Shown here: positions 1 to 12,049 of the stretch, in pieces
Numbering within the stretch: the first letter of the stretch is position 1
Layout: every line of letters begins with the position of its first letter
NCBI GenBank assembly: GCA_019155205.2
Contig: JAHNZQ020000227.1
Location: 125,530 to 189,529 of the forward strand
Direction of reading: 5' to 3'
From: Gracilaria vermiculophylla
Taxonomy: Eukaryota > Rhodophyta > Florideophyceae > Gracilariales > Gracilariaceae
Length of the DNA stretch: 64,000 nucleotides
The notes under the pieces: model-generated
Told to the model about the DNA's origin: nothing
What the model saw: only the letters and a program-made list of their open reading frames with translations
Database searches by the model: none
Translations under genes and position numbers: made by a program

Positions 1-3000
1 GAGAAATCAGTCAGCTACAGGCTCATCTATTGTTTAACAAAACGTCAGTATGGCTTTACGTCAAAATACTAAGCACCAGCTCTGATCTGATATTTATTGT
101 TCATTTGGTCCTGATTCAACAAATATTATTTTTGCTCTGCACTGGTTTAGCACGTCATGACTCTGATACGAAAGAAATTCGGTTAAAGTTTATTAGCACC
201 ATTTATAGCAGTATCCACTACAATTGGTTTATTTTAGAGCTTTGCTCTGATTTTTGCCGTTAATAGCAGCTCCGGTTGTCTTTAGATGAAATAGCTAGGA
301 TTGGTTCCCCAAGGCTGTGTCGTCCCAGCTAATTTAATCATAATATTAGAAATGGTATTCCACTTCATTTGTATGCCGTCTGCTAAAATGAATGACAAAA
401 AGAAACGATCCATATTTTGCTGCGCAACACCAAATGTTTTCAGCAGTCTGAAAAGCTAAAAGATTCCAAGTGGTCCACATAACGCCCACGTCAAAGGTGC
501 TGGTAGATCTGTATTGGTCTCTGCACCGAGTTTGTGATCTGTAGCTCTCGAATTACCTGTTTTACGATGCACAGTATGATATGTCCGATCTTCTCTCTGG
601 ACAATATCGACGTATGTTGCCATTAGAGAACGTACTGCATGCATCACCATTGTATCACACTATCTGGTGAAAAAGTAAAGAACTTAGCTGAGTATCGACA
701 CATTGATCATTAATGCTCCCAATGAAACCACGTACAGCCACTTTTTTGGTATCTTCTACGAGTAGAATATCATTGCGGAACCAATGCTCTTCTATACGAC
801 TGTGAGTGAAGCCTTGGCGGAAAAGCTGATAAATACAGAGAAAAAAAGGAAAAAAAGAAAATAGAAAACACAGTACCAGGCTGTAGAAATCCCTCGCTAC
901 GGTTTGGCAACAGAAGTTATATCAAAGCCCTGAGAATTATTGACCTGCACGATGTGCTTATTATCCATCGAAGTTTCCTGGGCTGTACTAATGTAAAAGC
1001 CTCCCACGAGGTGCGATGACTCTCTGCAAATCATCTCTATGGGTAAATATCGGATAAACGTTCTTCTCTTCAAGTCTCTAGGTGCACAACTACATTTTAA
1101 AGAGATATCATGAAAAAAAAAAGATGGAAAGTTCCATGTAGACAGTGGGCTCCGTCTCGGATAGATTGAGCCGGTGCACTCGCCGTTGGCATATCGAGCA
1201 GTACTGGCATTAAAGCTAGACAGCACGGGAAGCTTGTGCAGTGATTACCGTTTCCCAGCTTTTCCATAATGATGCGAGGTATATCTTGTATTTCACAAGA
1301 GATTGAAAGCATTCCCTCCCTCACAGACATGATCTTTTTAATGGTTATGGAAGAAAATAGGGTAAAATATCATGTTTCAATTAAGAATGAAGTCCGCCTG
1401 AGGGCCCATAAATCACGGTGTCTTCTTCCGTGGTTCAAGTGACTGCTCTGTGGTCTGATCAAGGTACTAGCTCTCAAGAGATTGAAAATGTTTTTTAGTC
1501 CTACAATCAATCACTCATTCAAATAAAAGTTTCATATTTCTTAAAAGATTTCTTTCATAGTCTTTATTTTTGCAGGTGGGCGGAAGCCTCATTGCAGAAC
1601 AATTCGCTACTAGTCGTAGCAGTGCATGGGACGCAATTTATATACCTCAATGTCAAAAACTTTTAGTTTCTAGTTAGAAGTATGGATCATTGTTTCTTTA
1701 GATTATTTTTAGTTCATATGCATTTATTCGCTGCAATCAATAGTTTCTATTTCTCTACTAGAAAATAGTCTACGTATGTCTTGCGATAAAAATGTATAGT
1801 CATGAAGTGGGTGAGGTACGTAAAATTGAATTCGAAAGTGTTATGTACCTACCATTGCATTGGACCAGGTCCCTCGTGATTCATACCGCGACCTTTTCAA
1901 TTGAAACGGTTTTTAAATCCGTCTGTTCGTCATCATGAGAAACAAAGGAGCTTAGAAAGGTGGCCACAGTAATGAATGTGTCTTTTTTAGCGGTGAAAAC
2001 CAATTCTATCTTTCAGGAAGCTTTTCGACCCATCTTGGTGTCAAGAAATGCTCATAAAAATGTAATAAAAGCGTTACTCAGTCTTGCAGCTGCACCATAC
2101 CTATCAACCGTTCTAGACAAGTTTTTGACTTTTTAAGTCATTAATTGCATTTTTGGATCGAAAGACAAACGTGTATGTGAGCTCAACAACGATATCATTG
2201 TAGCCAAGCAGCTGGAAACATCCGGAAAAGCTTAATCTGCCTTCTTTGATGCCGTATTGGCATATATAAACCAAAAATCTGATACTTTAGATAGACAAAC
2301 CGGATGTAAAAGTATAAACGATTCGGTTGTAAGCATTACTTTCCAAGGTTTGAGATAAGAGGGCTTCCGACTTCATTTAAAAGGACGTCGAAAACTGCAG
2401 GGAAGCCCAAAAGTTCTGAATTAAAATATTTTGGGCTGAAAAATGTTGCGCTAGATGCTTTGCAATGAGAGAGAGCTGCTCCAAAGTCTGACGTCTTTCA
2501 ATTTGCGCATATTTTAGCTGAAAAGCTTTATATATTTAATTTTTTTCTACCACTCTGTGAGTATCTGGATTGTCGAAATGAGTAGCGAAATAGTATCAAT
2601 AAGAGTTCGAAGCGATATGCTCCTGGAAAGTTGTCTCGTATGCTAAAAAAAGAATGGAGATCTAGAAAATTAAAACGCATTTGAGACTAAAAGGGAAACG
2701 AAAACCCTACCTTCTTGATAAAGTAAAAAGGGCGACGGCCAACATTTCATTGAGAATCGCTCCTAGAGGTCTTATTGGCATATTTAAAACTTCTTCCAAG
2801 CATAACAAGATAAAAAGAAGCGAGAGGAAGAAAACGTTAAATACAAATACCGCTTTTAAAGAATCTGAACCTTGCGGTTTAACATTCGGTGGTCAAATTT
2901 TTTTTGGGGTTGAACGAAATGCAATCTTTGAGATTATAATCAAATAATCGCGAAAACCGTGGTGCGTCCCTACACACTGGATTCTTACCCTGACATCAAG

Positions 3001-3575
3001 ATCTGCAAGCTATGCATGGGCACATAGTGCATTTGAGAGGCACTGCACAAATCAGCCTGTCAGTTCGATCGATGGTTGAGTAACTTCCACTAAGAACTTA
3101 TATATTCAAACTCATTTTATACAATGAGGGAACCGTAATTTGGTCCAGGCATTCGCCAGAAAAAAAGGTTTTGGAAACACATATCTTGCTGCCTTTTGTC
3201 AAAATATTTAGAATTTTCTGGCTAGTAAGTACTAAGGAGCGTTCGCGTGACGCCTCGAACGAAAACCATAAATGTTTGGAAACATAAGCATGAGTTTGGA
3301 ACGCAAGATATAAAACTGCTGTATGAGAAGTTATATCTATACACTTGGCAGCTAGATCCTTTTGGTTTTTTCAGCATGATACTCACTGACAATTTCCCAT
3401 TGATTTAAAGCGACTAGAATGAATGACAAGATGTTAAACTTGGTGTACAAGATGAAACTGATACGCAAAACTACATTACGTATATGGTGTCTCGGGCATC
3501 AAGACTTTTGATTAATGATTTCTTAAATGAACAGGAGTAGGTACACGGTAGGTCGAGTAAAGCTTTACTTGCGTT
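1..3575. other. AT-rich stretch without recognisable genes
   Basis: Open frames here are short (longest 109 codons), lie on both strands and show no motif I recognise. The longest plus-strand frame, 2681-2947, encodes a lysine-rich 88-residue peptide of no known family. The stretch ends at the 3' LTR of gypsy element 1. It may contain older transposon remains too decayed to recognise by eye. Confidence 0.6.
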
Positions 3576-3779
3576 CCTTCAGACCTTGTTAATCGAGGAC
3601 CCCATGCTTTTATACAGACTTTAGATTCTCCCATCTGGAAAGTTCTAAAATAAATTCGTTAGTTGTCGAGCACAAAAAGCTGAGCTGGACAACCTCTAGA
3701 AACGTCTGGAGACGTCGACGAACTATTTTTCGGCGTCACAATTAAACATTAAAGTGTGGTTAGCAAAGTATTTGTCACA
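3576..3779 (-). repeat. 3' LTR of gypsy element 1
   Basis: On the minus strand it begins TGTGACAAA, directly after a polypurine tract. It matches 12050-12255 along its length, with clear blocks around CCAGCTCAG, TTTCTAGA and GGGAGAATCT. A TATA-like GTATAAAAG lies near 3612-3620 on the minus strand, as expected for a U3 promoter. The low-coordinate end is approximate, because similarity to the other copy fades near 3576. Confidence 0.8.
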
Positions 3780-3793
3780 CCTTTCCCCTCTCT
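3780..3793 (-). other. Polypurine tract of gypsy element 1
   Basis: On the minus strand the 14 bases AGAGAGGGGAAAGG end exactly where the 3' LTR begins with TGTGACA. This is the classical position and composition of the plus-strand primer of reverse transcription. It independently fixes the 3' LTR start and the element's orientation. Confidence 0.8.
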
Positions 3794-3799
3794 GGACTA

Positions 3800-5194
3800 T
3801 TGACGTCCTCGTCTATGACATTTCGGTAATAGTACTGCTTGGCGAATATATTCCTGCCATACTCCAGTAACGGATCCATCTATGTCAACAAATGATTTGG
3901 TGCTTAACCACTCAGCATCATGAGTGAGCTATGCGTTCATAAGAGTAAGAAACTGATATCCCCTTCCTCTTTTCCTGTGCTTGAGAATAGCTGCAAATCC
4001 ATATCCTTCACCATTTTCTCTTTGTATCGGTTCTGGTGTAGGCTTAACAGGTGCAGCTATATCAAAAGATTCTTTCTAATGAGGTAATGTATGGCTTACA
4101 TGTATAATGGGATGAATCTTGATATGATCAGGGTGCTCAAGCTTCAAAGCATTCTTTCCGATTCACTTCGCAATTTTAAAGGGCCGAATCTTCTGGCACT
4201 TAGCTTGTCAGATTCTGGAGACTTCGCATAGACATCCTTGAACAACGTCCTGTTCAGCCAATCTTTTTCTCCAATATCGTATTTACGTACACGATACTTC
4301 ACAGAAGAATACGAGCTTTGGACAGCTTTTGCAATTTTGTAAGAGTACTGTGCATCTACAAGTGAGAATTTCAGCTATTCTTTGAATTCTTCCACATTTT
4401 GCACAGGTATACGTTTTCCAGTAGGCATGGCACGCAGAGACTTCGGTGTTTATCCAAGATCCGATTCAAACGGTGAAATGCAAAGATCTTCAGTCACTGC
4501 TAAGGTGTTTGCAAACTCAGCTACAGGCAGCCGTTCATCCCATTCATTTTGATGGTAAGAGAAATAATAACGTAGAAAAAATTTCGAACATTCTGTTTAT
4601 GATTTCAGTCGCTCCATCAGTTAGCGGATGTTTGTTCGTAGACATATTCAACTACACCGCACAAAGTTACATCAGATGATCCCAAACCGTGGATGTGAAC
4701 TTTGGTTCTCGCTCTGAGGTTATGCTATTCAGCATCACATGGGGCTCAAAAGTTTTTGAGAAGACGTCATTGGCAGTGTCTTCAGCTTTTTCATTAGTAG
4801 TGCCACTGAAGCCATGCACTATTCTAGTCAACCGATCAACCCATGTACGCATCGCATCAAGCCCATCTTTTGACTCGGATAAGCTTTAGAGAAAGTCTGT
4901 AGACAGTGAGAACCATCTTCTCTCTGTTATCTTTAAACATTCTGGGTTGATTAACCTCTTCTGATTTACGTCCTTTAACCGCTTACACCTTATGGATTCT
5001 TACACACACTTTCGAGCATCCTGACTCTTGTGCCTCCAATGGAAATTGCTTAGTCTCGACAGTGTCTTTGCAAACTTAAACTGACCACTTATCTTAGAAT
5101 CCTGCGCTAGTTGCAACACACCTGACACGGACTTTCTCGATATGTAAAGCTTTCCCTTATAGAAGAGTCTTTTACCATCATCATTTTTGAACAT
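3800..5194 (-). pseudogene. Integrase with chromodomain-like tail, gypsy element 1 (broken)
   Basis: Minus strand. The frame at 5194-5000 resembles the integrase zinc-binding region: VLQLAQDSKISGQF, then LSRLSNFHWRHKSQD. The frame at 4852-4667 is the catalytic core, with DRLTRIVH and ITSEREPKFTSTVWDHLM, where family members have SDRDPKF. Further fragments near 4590-4440 correspond to the HPQTDG region. From about 4400 to 3800 a frame with ARRFGPFKI, HPIIHVSH and ILKHRKRRGYQFL resembles the integrase C-terminal domain and a chromodomain. The tail runs up to the polypurine tract. Stops and frame changes divide it, so it is inactive. Confidence 0.75.
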
Positions 5195-5239
5195 TGGGAG
5201 TATCTTTTCCAGTTTCCGTTTATGGATCTGATCATCTGT

Positions 5240-6746
5240 CTATTCATCTTTCATGGCTTTCACAACAGAACCAAAGTAATGATCATAATCGTATCGAGTT
5301 ATCACGTTTTCATGTTTGACCTCTGCCATTTCAACGTCATTGCATAAATCGCCACCGCCAATCTTTTTCATAACATGAGAAACTCTAGAAAGAACATCTT
5401 CGAAAACTTGAAACTTATCAGATTTAAAAGTCATAGGGAATATTTTTAAGTTTCCAAAAGTTCCAAGCCATCCCGATTCTTTGCTGCTTAGTTTCGGTTT
5501 TCTAAAGAAACTTTCAAGCACTTGGTTGTCAGTAAAGTCTTCGAATTCTGACCCTCCCAAATAACATCTGAACCTATTGAGGATCGAGACAAGCCCAAGA
5601 AGCTCTCTGTCATTAGCTGCGTACACGGACTCTGTTGGAGAAAACTTCTTTGAACAGAAGGGATTAACGCGGTCTCTTTCGTTTTCATCAATTCGTATCA
5701 AAGTTCGATCCACAGATGTCTGTGGAGCATCATTGTGACATCTGAATAGCTTGCTTTAATCTGGCGATACCAAAATTGGTGCATTTGTGATTGTTTCTTA
5801 TAACTTCTGAAAGGCTTCATCACATTTTTCATTCCATTTCTCGATACCTCGATATTTTTTCGTCACATTCCTCATTAGAGCAGCAACCTCTGAAAACTTT
5901 GGTATGAACCATCGAAAGTATTGCAGTACAACCAGGAAGCTATGAACTTCGAATAAGGATTTTGGCTTTGGCCAAGTCTTCAGTACTTCGACCCTAGATT
6001 GGTTAACTCTCAGACCATCCTTACAAACAAGGAATCCCTAAACTTTGATGTCCGTTTTCATAAACTCACACTTCTCTGGAGAGACGAACAGTTTTTTTTT
6101 TCAGCCGACGCAATACAGTTTCCAAGTGCTTCAAGTGACTTTCTTCATCCCTACTGAAGATGAGGAGATCATCTATATAGAGGCCACCAAAAAGTCGTCA
6201 ATATAAGCATGAAAGAGCTGATCCATCAACGGTTCAAAAGTGGCAGGAGCATTACAAAGCCCCATAGGCAAAACAAGATACTCAAACTGCCCATACGTTG
6301 TGTTGAATGCAGTCTTTTCGATACCTTCTGGCGTCACCCATATTCGATGGAATAGGTGGTAGAAAAGTTTTGCTCTTCCAAGCCTATCGAACATATCATC
6401 GGATCTCGGTATGGGAGCATTATTTTTCTTAGTAACTCGATTAAGTGCTGGATAGTTTACGACCCCTCTTAATTATCCGTTTTGTTTCACGAAAAATAAT
6501 ATCGCTACATACGCTGATTTGTTTGGTCTTATCTCCCCGGATATAAGCAACTTCTCCACATATTACTTTGCTACTTCTACCTTGACAGGGACAGCTATAA
6601 TAAGGGACGTTCTGGGGACTTCGAGTCTTTTTCAACCTGCATCTCATGATCAACGGATCTCTTTGGTGGCACTCCAGGTGGTAATTCTGTTTTAAAAACA
6701 AATTCGAATTTCGCAAATAGTCGCTCCAATTTGGCATTCGTTTCAA
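5240..6746 (-). pseudogene. Reverse transcriptase and RNase H, gypsy element 1 (broken)
   Basis: Minus strand. The frame at 6394-6173 has the RT core: TPEGIEKTAFNTTYGQFEYL, VLPMGLCNAPATFE, then a damaged YIDDFL; YIDDLLIFSRDEE is read in a neighbouring frame just after. The frame at 5713-5240 is the RNase H region, with CSKKFSPTESVYAANDRELL and a downstream linker with FEDVLSRVSHV. The segment 6746-6441 is the amino-terminal RT part, shifted in frame. The polymerase YIDD is present but the frame changes several times, so no intact protein can be made. Confidence 0.85.
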
Positions 6747-6883
6747 TGAGCTTTTATCTCTCCAAATGCTTAACCTCTCGGATCATAACTTGAAACAATT
6801 CAGCTTTCATCTTGTACTTTCTCATAGTTCTTCGGAACTTTTTCACATATACATTTTTTACTTGAACACTTTAATCATTAGAG

Positions 6884-6894
6884 AGTTTACGCAA
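6884..6894 (+). repeat. Left terminal inverted repeat of the Harbinger element
   Basis: AGTTTACGCAA, preceded by GAG. It is the inverse of 9634-9644. Partly conserved inverted similarity extends about 50 bp inward. Confidence 0.7.
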
Positions 6895-7040
6895 ACAGGA
6901 CCTCGCATACTTAGCGCTTAGGTTGTGAGATTACAAGACAGTATTTCAAGTGAAAAGTAACTACAAATATTCATTTAAGCACTACAGATCTCGTTTAAGA
7001 TAAGAGTATTATCTGCGATGAGTATAAGTTTATTAGACTC

Positions 7041-8214
7041 GTGACCTCCCGCCATTTCTGTGAACAGTCGTCTACCACTTCAATGAATATGCGTCTAACA
7101 GAATTCACCATCGAAAAGCTTCGCTTTAGGATGTACGGGAAATGGCAGCTACTACATCTAGCGTTGCTCGCCGATGTTGACGATGTCTTTCTTCTCTACG
7201 ACAGTTGGCAACTACATATACTAGCCAAGGACCGTGCCCGACTTTGCGAACGATCCTCAACAATCTCAAGCACATACTTCAACCTGAATGTCTTCAGCGA
7301 GCAGGATTCTCTATCTTTATTTCGTTTCAGGAAACATGAAATTGAGACGGTTGCCAATGCATTCGGTTGCACGGCATGTAAAACGAAGCGAAATAGATAC
7401 AGGTGTGATGGAATCACAGCTACCTGCATCGTATTACGGCAAATGGCATCTCCGTGCAGATGGAGAAATGTAGAGTTTCTGTTTTGGAATGCACAGTTCG
7501 TGTTTGAGTGAGGTGTTATGGAAAGTCCTCGAAACATTCATATAACTGCGCGGCCATTTGTTCGAAACATTCCAATCCGACCTTATCACAGAGAGAGCAG
7601 AGCTCTATACTGATGCTATTCACCAAAAGGGTGCCCCCTTGGAAAATTATATAGGTTTCTTGGACTGTACGAAGATCCAGAATAGCAGACCGGGTGGCGC
7701 AGCGATCAATCAGCGTGTCTGCTACTCTGGCCATAAATAGTTTCACTGTTTGAGTTACCAAACAACTACGACACCTGATGGGCTGTTGTTCTACCTGTAT
7801 GGACCTGAGGTCGGGCGTCGTCACGACATGACTCTTTATAGGGATAGTGGTCTAGATGTAAGTCTTCGGCAGAACATGGTTGTGGATGGCAAGCAATACT
7901 ACCTCTATGCGGACGCTGCGTATAATCTAAGAGTTTACTTGCAGGTAGCGTGCTCTCCAGCAAATGCCACTCTTACTCAAAGGTTGTATAGTGCCCTCAT
8001 GAGTGCCGTCAGGGAGGTAGTCGAGTGTACGTACAAGGATCCTAAACATTTGTGGTCGTCACAAGACTTCAAGCGGCGCCTCAAGATTCGGAAGTGCCCT
8101 ATCGCCCTCTTGTATAAGGCCGCCGGACTTATATGGAACGTGAAAGCATGCCTAAATCAAGGCTTACAAGTGGCAACATACTTCGACTGCCGACCCCCTA
8201 CCCTTGAGCGCTAG
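7041..8214 (+). pseudogene. PIF/Harbinger transposase (DDE nuclease, HARBI1-like), broken
   Basis: Three consecutive frames form one transposase. The first (to 7511) has FRFRKHEIETVANAFG, then CRWRNVEFLFW, typical of the amino-terminal helical part. SEVLWKVLETFI follows in another frame at 7507-7545. The second (7558-7740) has GAPLENYIGFLDC and a CYSGHK motif. It stops at TAG and is followed in another frame by TTPDGLLFYLYGPEVGRRHD, DAAYNLRVYLQVA and VREVVECTYKD (7750-8214). The catalytic Asp of GFLDC, the Asp of DAAYN and the Glu of VVECTYKD are all present. At least two frameshifts and an internal stop make it a relic. DDE transposases of this family cut and paste DNA in the nucleus. Confidence 0.85.
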
Positions 8215-8414
8215 CTTTCCACCCCAACTTGACGTAAAACCTGTCTTTAGGAAAACAATAATGGTTCGCTTCATCAGGCGGTGCTGCCTGTGTGAGTTGT
8301 GGCAGCCATTGAAGTTTGTGTTTTCGTTCGATGGCCGAGCGCAGGCGGCACGACGAGGGAGTTTGAGGCGCAGGCAAGATCACTTTTGAGAAGAAGACGA
8401 TAGAAGGGTAAGAT

Positions 8415-9293
8415 TTACTTGAGCTTCTCAGCCAGAGCTCCTAGCACTCTAATTATCTCGCGACGCTCATCCAAAGCTGGTTTGCGTTCCTCTCAATGAA
8501 GAGCAGCACGCTCAACTTCCAGAGCAATGCACTTCTCACTCAACGCTGATACCTTCATGTCATGCTCTTGGGCTTGTTTGACTCGTAATGCTTCTTCCTC
8601 TCCTGTTTATTTGTCAAACTCGAAGCGTTCCTCATCTAGCATCAATCTCTTCTGCTCCATATTTGCTTTCTCTTTCACATGGTTAGAAAGTAAATCTTGT
8701 TGCTCTTCATCCCTCCCGTCCACCCCGAAACGGCGCTTCTTCTTCTCCGCTGAACTGCCAGACCGGGTCTCGCCCAATTCCGGGGGGCTTACTCAGCCTA
8801 ATGGCCTATCCCACATCTTTGCCCTGACTTCTTTCAGACGTGTGTCAGATTCCGTCTTCTCTTCCCGCTCTGAACTGCGCTGCTCCACCCATTCATCTAT
8901 TTCCAGGACCATGCCGTCTAACAATACTTCCCTCTCCCCGCGCACTTCATTTATACCGAAAGCTGCTACATTGGCCCTAAGAGTCGCGGTGGTCGGCGAA
9001 AATCTTTTTGAACCTATCACTGAGGGTCTTGTGACTTGTTTCCTGGATCCTTTTGAAATACCCCTGCCATGATGAGCTTAAGAAGATAGAAATAGCGGAT
9101 TCGAATTTGTCCTGCTTCTTACCCTACGGAGTTGTATGGCCGTCCACTGCCGAGACGGCTTTAAAAAGCAAATTGTCACACAAATGGGAAACGCGGATGC
9201 GCTTCTTGTTTTGGAGGAGTTGGGGTTCGAAGGGAAGGCTGCGCTGGAAGAGAGGGTGTGGTCATCACCCCTGGCGGGATAGGAGTTTTGCAA
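8415..9293 (-). pseudogene. Harbinger accessory protein (probable Myb/SANT-like plus coiled coil), broken
   Basis: Minus strand, converging on the transposase. Reading from 9293 down, the fragments are KKRIRVSHLCDN, FKAVSAVDGHTTP, KKQDKFESAISIFL and TLSDRFKKIFADHRDS. They are followed by the frame 9020-8793 (NEVRGEREVLLDGMVLEIDE, SSEREEKTESDTRLKE), a basic KKKRRFGVDGRDEEQQ patch, and a heptad-rich end (MEQKRLMLDEERFEFD ... ALAEKLK) with stop at 8415-8417. Harbinger elements commonly carry a second gene with a Myb/SANT DNA-binding domain that helps the transposase enter the nucleus and bind ends. Its position and coiled-coil tail fit that, but the SANT fold itself is not proven here. Several frame changes and stops are present. 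Confidence 0.65.
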
Positions 9294-9633
9294 GGGATGT
9301 ACATCCCGTCATCGATATGAACTGACGCAGAGAGATCAGAAGCGCTTTCAGACATAGCGTTGTATGAGCACCGTCGTGCCCAAAGGGGTAAAGATGTCGG
9401 TTAAGACGCGGAGTAGGCGAGGTGGGTTGGATTTAATAATGGCGAGAGGCGCTACCCCTTCAGAGAAAGCCTATGGGCATGCCTCTTCAGCAGTTGTTTT
9501 TTCACAATAAATCAGTTCTCGCTTGGAGAGCGTTTAAGTGAAATGTGAAATGGCTTGCTTGGCGGTTGTTGCTTAAAACTACAACTTTTAAGTCGATTCA
9601 CGACATTCTAAGCGCAAGCGAAAATTTCAGACG

Positions 9634-9644
9634 TTGCGTAAACT
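9634..9644 (-). repeat. Right terminal inverted repeat of the Harbinger element
   Basis: TTGCGTAAACT, the exact reverse complement of 6884-6894. It lies directly beside the truncated gypsy protease frame. Confidence 0.7.
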
Positions 9645-9646
9645 TT

Positions 9647-10060
9647 CTACTCTTTTGAATTGCTGGGGTTAGGGAATGAGGTGAACCACGGCATTCCCAA
9701 AAGAACAATATTCCTGCAATCGGCAATTATCCGGTAAGCCGTATAGGTATGAGTTCCATGCCGAAAAGTCCCATTAAGTATGACTTTTGATGCTTCTTTC
9801 TTTGTTCCTTCTTGAGAGTGCTCAACTGCAGAGTTTTCCTGATAAACTTCAAAGATATATCTGATCCTATGCGTAGCCAGAAACTCTCTGCGTACCACGC
9901 TTGTATTACATTCATCATCTTTCAATACTTTCAAGCTGAGTCCACTCATTGAACCACTGAGTACAAGTAAAGGTTCTACGGGTATAGGTCTTTCCGAAAG
10001 GATGTTGTCATCACGACTCCCAATCATAGCATCTGACTCAGTGCTTGAGATATTTGGCAC
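9647..10060 (-). pseudogene. Retropepsin-like protease segment, gypsy element 1, cut by Harbinger
   Basis: A 137-residue minus-strand frame. Its distal part has CRNIVLLGMPWFTSFPNP, matching the ILGMPWL signature near the end of gypsy proteases. The upstream segment SGLSLKVLKDDECNTSVVRR fits the region around the catalytic DSG, although the aspartate motif is not intact. The frame ends at a TAG exactly at the right border of the Harbinger insertion, so the stop comes from the insertion junction and not from the original gene. Confidence 0.65.
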
Positions 10061-10101
10061 ACTATGGCACTATTCTCTGCTCAAGGCCTTCACTTCGTCC
10101 T

Positions 10102-10440
10102 TTAGAGGGCTACACTAGTTTTCTGCTTTAGTTTATACAGTTTGTCTCGTGCTCTCACAATACTGTCTTTGGGCATAAACTCGTTCCCGACACCGAGTTT
10201 AAATGCTTTCCAAATAGGCGGAACCTTTTCTTCCAATACAAGCGTAAACCTTTTGTTTGCAGCAGTACGCACCATATTCGTTGAGGCAAAATCGACGGCA
10301 GTATGTATATCTATGTCAACATCTTGCTCAATTAGAATGAGACGAAGATACTTCTCAACGGAGTGTAACCATGTACGAACAGTCAAGACACCATGAAGGC
10401 CATCAAACGTATAGGGCTTCGATGATTTCATGAAGGACAA
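10102..10440 (-). pseudogene. Gag-like fragment, gypsy element 1
   Basis: A 112-residue minus-strand frame with YTFDGLHGVLTVRTWLHSVE near its start and FMPKDSIVRARDKLYKLKQK near its end. These resemble the retrotransposon Gag helical domain (a conserved Trp followed by a helix, later an Arg-rich helix). It has no ATG at the frame start and no zinc knuckle was found. It lies directly upstream of the protease, as in gypsy elements. The assignment rests on context and weak motifs. Confidence 0.55.
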
Positions 10441-12049
10441 GTTAAAAATGAGCCTTTCTTCTTAAAAATCTTCTTCTCGTTCGTATTTTCAACAACCGTG
10501 AGGAAGGTCGTGCGGCCCAAATAATGTCCTTTGGGCTGGAAGTGTTTTAAAATTAATCAACTCTGACAGTACTGGACAGTAGGCGAGTACTGCTCAGCTG
10601 CCTTTTCAGGATATCTTCACCAGTCCACCTACAATCACAGGGTGTAAAGTGGTCAATGTAAGTCTTCATGATATATCTTTACCGTAATAAAGCCGCTTCA
10701 CGAGTCGACCGTGAGATACATGGTAAACGGCGCGTTGAAATAAGCTAAAAGAGTCTACCTCTTCCAAGGCTTGACTGCGTTTTGCTCACAAGCGTTACCC
10801 AAAACCCGTGCCAAGCAGGTTTGAGCTAGCTAACAGCCACATAGTCAGAAGGGTTTAAGAGGGAACTTTGCTTTACAGCTGTTACACCTGGTAGGTAGAC
10901 AGTGCTCGGTAATATTCCTCTTTTACCTGCACCCGATATACACGATGTGGCCAAACCACTTTGCAATGGTGGCTCCAACACCCAACAGCCAGTGGCTGTA
11001 GCCCTAGTACTGTGGCAAACGTTACCTGGCTCTCCTGTCAGCAGGTTAACCTACTTTGAACCACTTTACACAGATTAGACGAATGAGCATAGAGGATTTC
11101 CAGAACAATTTCCGATTAAAACAAAACAACTTTCAAAAAAACTGATGTCCTCTTCACAAAAATGAAAGATCGAATTCGAAACCAAATCTCAAAAAATCAT
11201 AATAACTTTAGAAAATTCAGCTTCCCAGATTCCATTTCAAAACATTCCACGGTAATACGGGCGGTTTTCCTCTTCATTAGGGGCGGCTACATCAGCCGCA
11301 ACGTTTGCGAAGTTCCCAGTGAAATGAATAAAAGTAGGTACCAGGTATTTTTAATAAAACTTAACTTGAGTTGCTTCTATTGGAGGTTAGAGAGGCAAGG
11401 GAAGGTTGGAGGGATATTAATAATGTTCGCCAGCTCTGGCTTGGATTTACTTGGAGGTGCCTTGACCACGACTTATATAGTGGTTCAGTCGCACCGACTA
11501 CGTTGCATCAGAAATTACACTACAAAGGCGAGACACTCAATACTACCAATCATATTGTAACATGACATAAATGTACTAGCCACAATTCAATANNNNNNNN
11601 NNNNNNNNNNNNNNNNNNNNNNNNNNNNNNNNNNNNNNNNNNNNNNNNNNNNNNNNNNNNNNNNNNNNNNNNNNNNNNNNNNNNNNNNNNNNACAATTCA
11701 ATAATGCTTACAACAGCAAGGCACAACAAGGCATGACAGTTCCGTACACTCACGAGACCATGACAGTGCACAAATTCACTCAACCACCTTACACTCTCTG
11801 TATTCCGCCACCACTCGTGTCCATACAGCAATGTGTGTGTATAGTTACCATGACGAGGCATATTACACTAAACCATATTCGGTGTACATTAAGCTGAGTT
11901 TGCAATGCGTACACCTGGAAATTATATGGTAGTGAACAACGTACCGAGTAGCACACCTGCACACGTGTACCACACAGAGTCAACATTCAACGCAGCCCAT
12001 GGTCCCCGGAACATTTAGTCGTCAGTGACAGCACAGACACTTCATCCAA
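10441..12049. other. Gypsy element 1 leader region, no gene seen
   Basis: Between the gag-like fragment and the 5' LTR there is about 1.6 kb including a 100-N gap. Frames such as 11162-11560 (plus) show no known motif. This is long for a leader, so it could hold a further insertion, part of gag, or badly assembled sequence. No primer-binding site could be recognised. Confidence 0.5.
11593..11692. other. Assembly gap of 100 N
   Basis: Exactly 100 undetermined bases. The same 11-mer ACAATTCAATA lies on both sides. This suggests that two contig ends overlapped, or that a short tandem repeat was left unmerged. Confidence 0.98.

Larger units (their letters stand above)
6882..9648 (+). mobile_element. 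PIF/Harbinger DNA transposon nested in gypsy element 1
   Basis: The ends are inverted repeats. AGTTTACGCAA at 6884-6894 is matched by its reverse complement at 9634-9644, and similarity continues inward (AGCGCTTAGG on the left against GCGCTTAGAATG on the right). Inside are a plus-strand Harbinger transposase (7041-8214) and a convergent minus-strand gene (8415-9293) of the coiled-coil accessory type that accompanies it. The right end falls immediately after the gypsy protease motif LLGMPWF, whose frame stops at the junction. This shows insertion between protease and RT. Flanking TA-containing trinucleotides (GTA and TAA on the minus strand) fit the 3-bp target preference only loosely. Confidence 0.82.
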
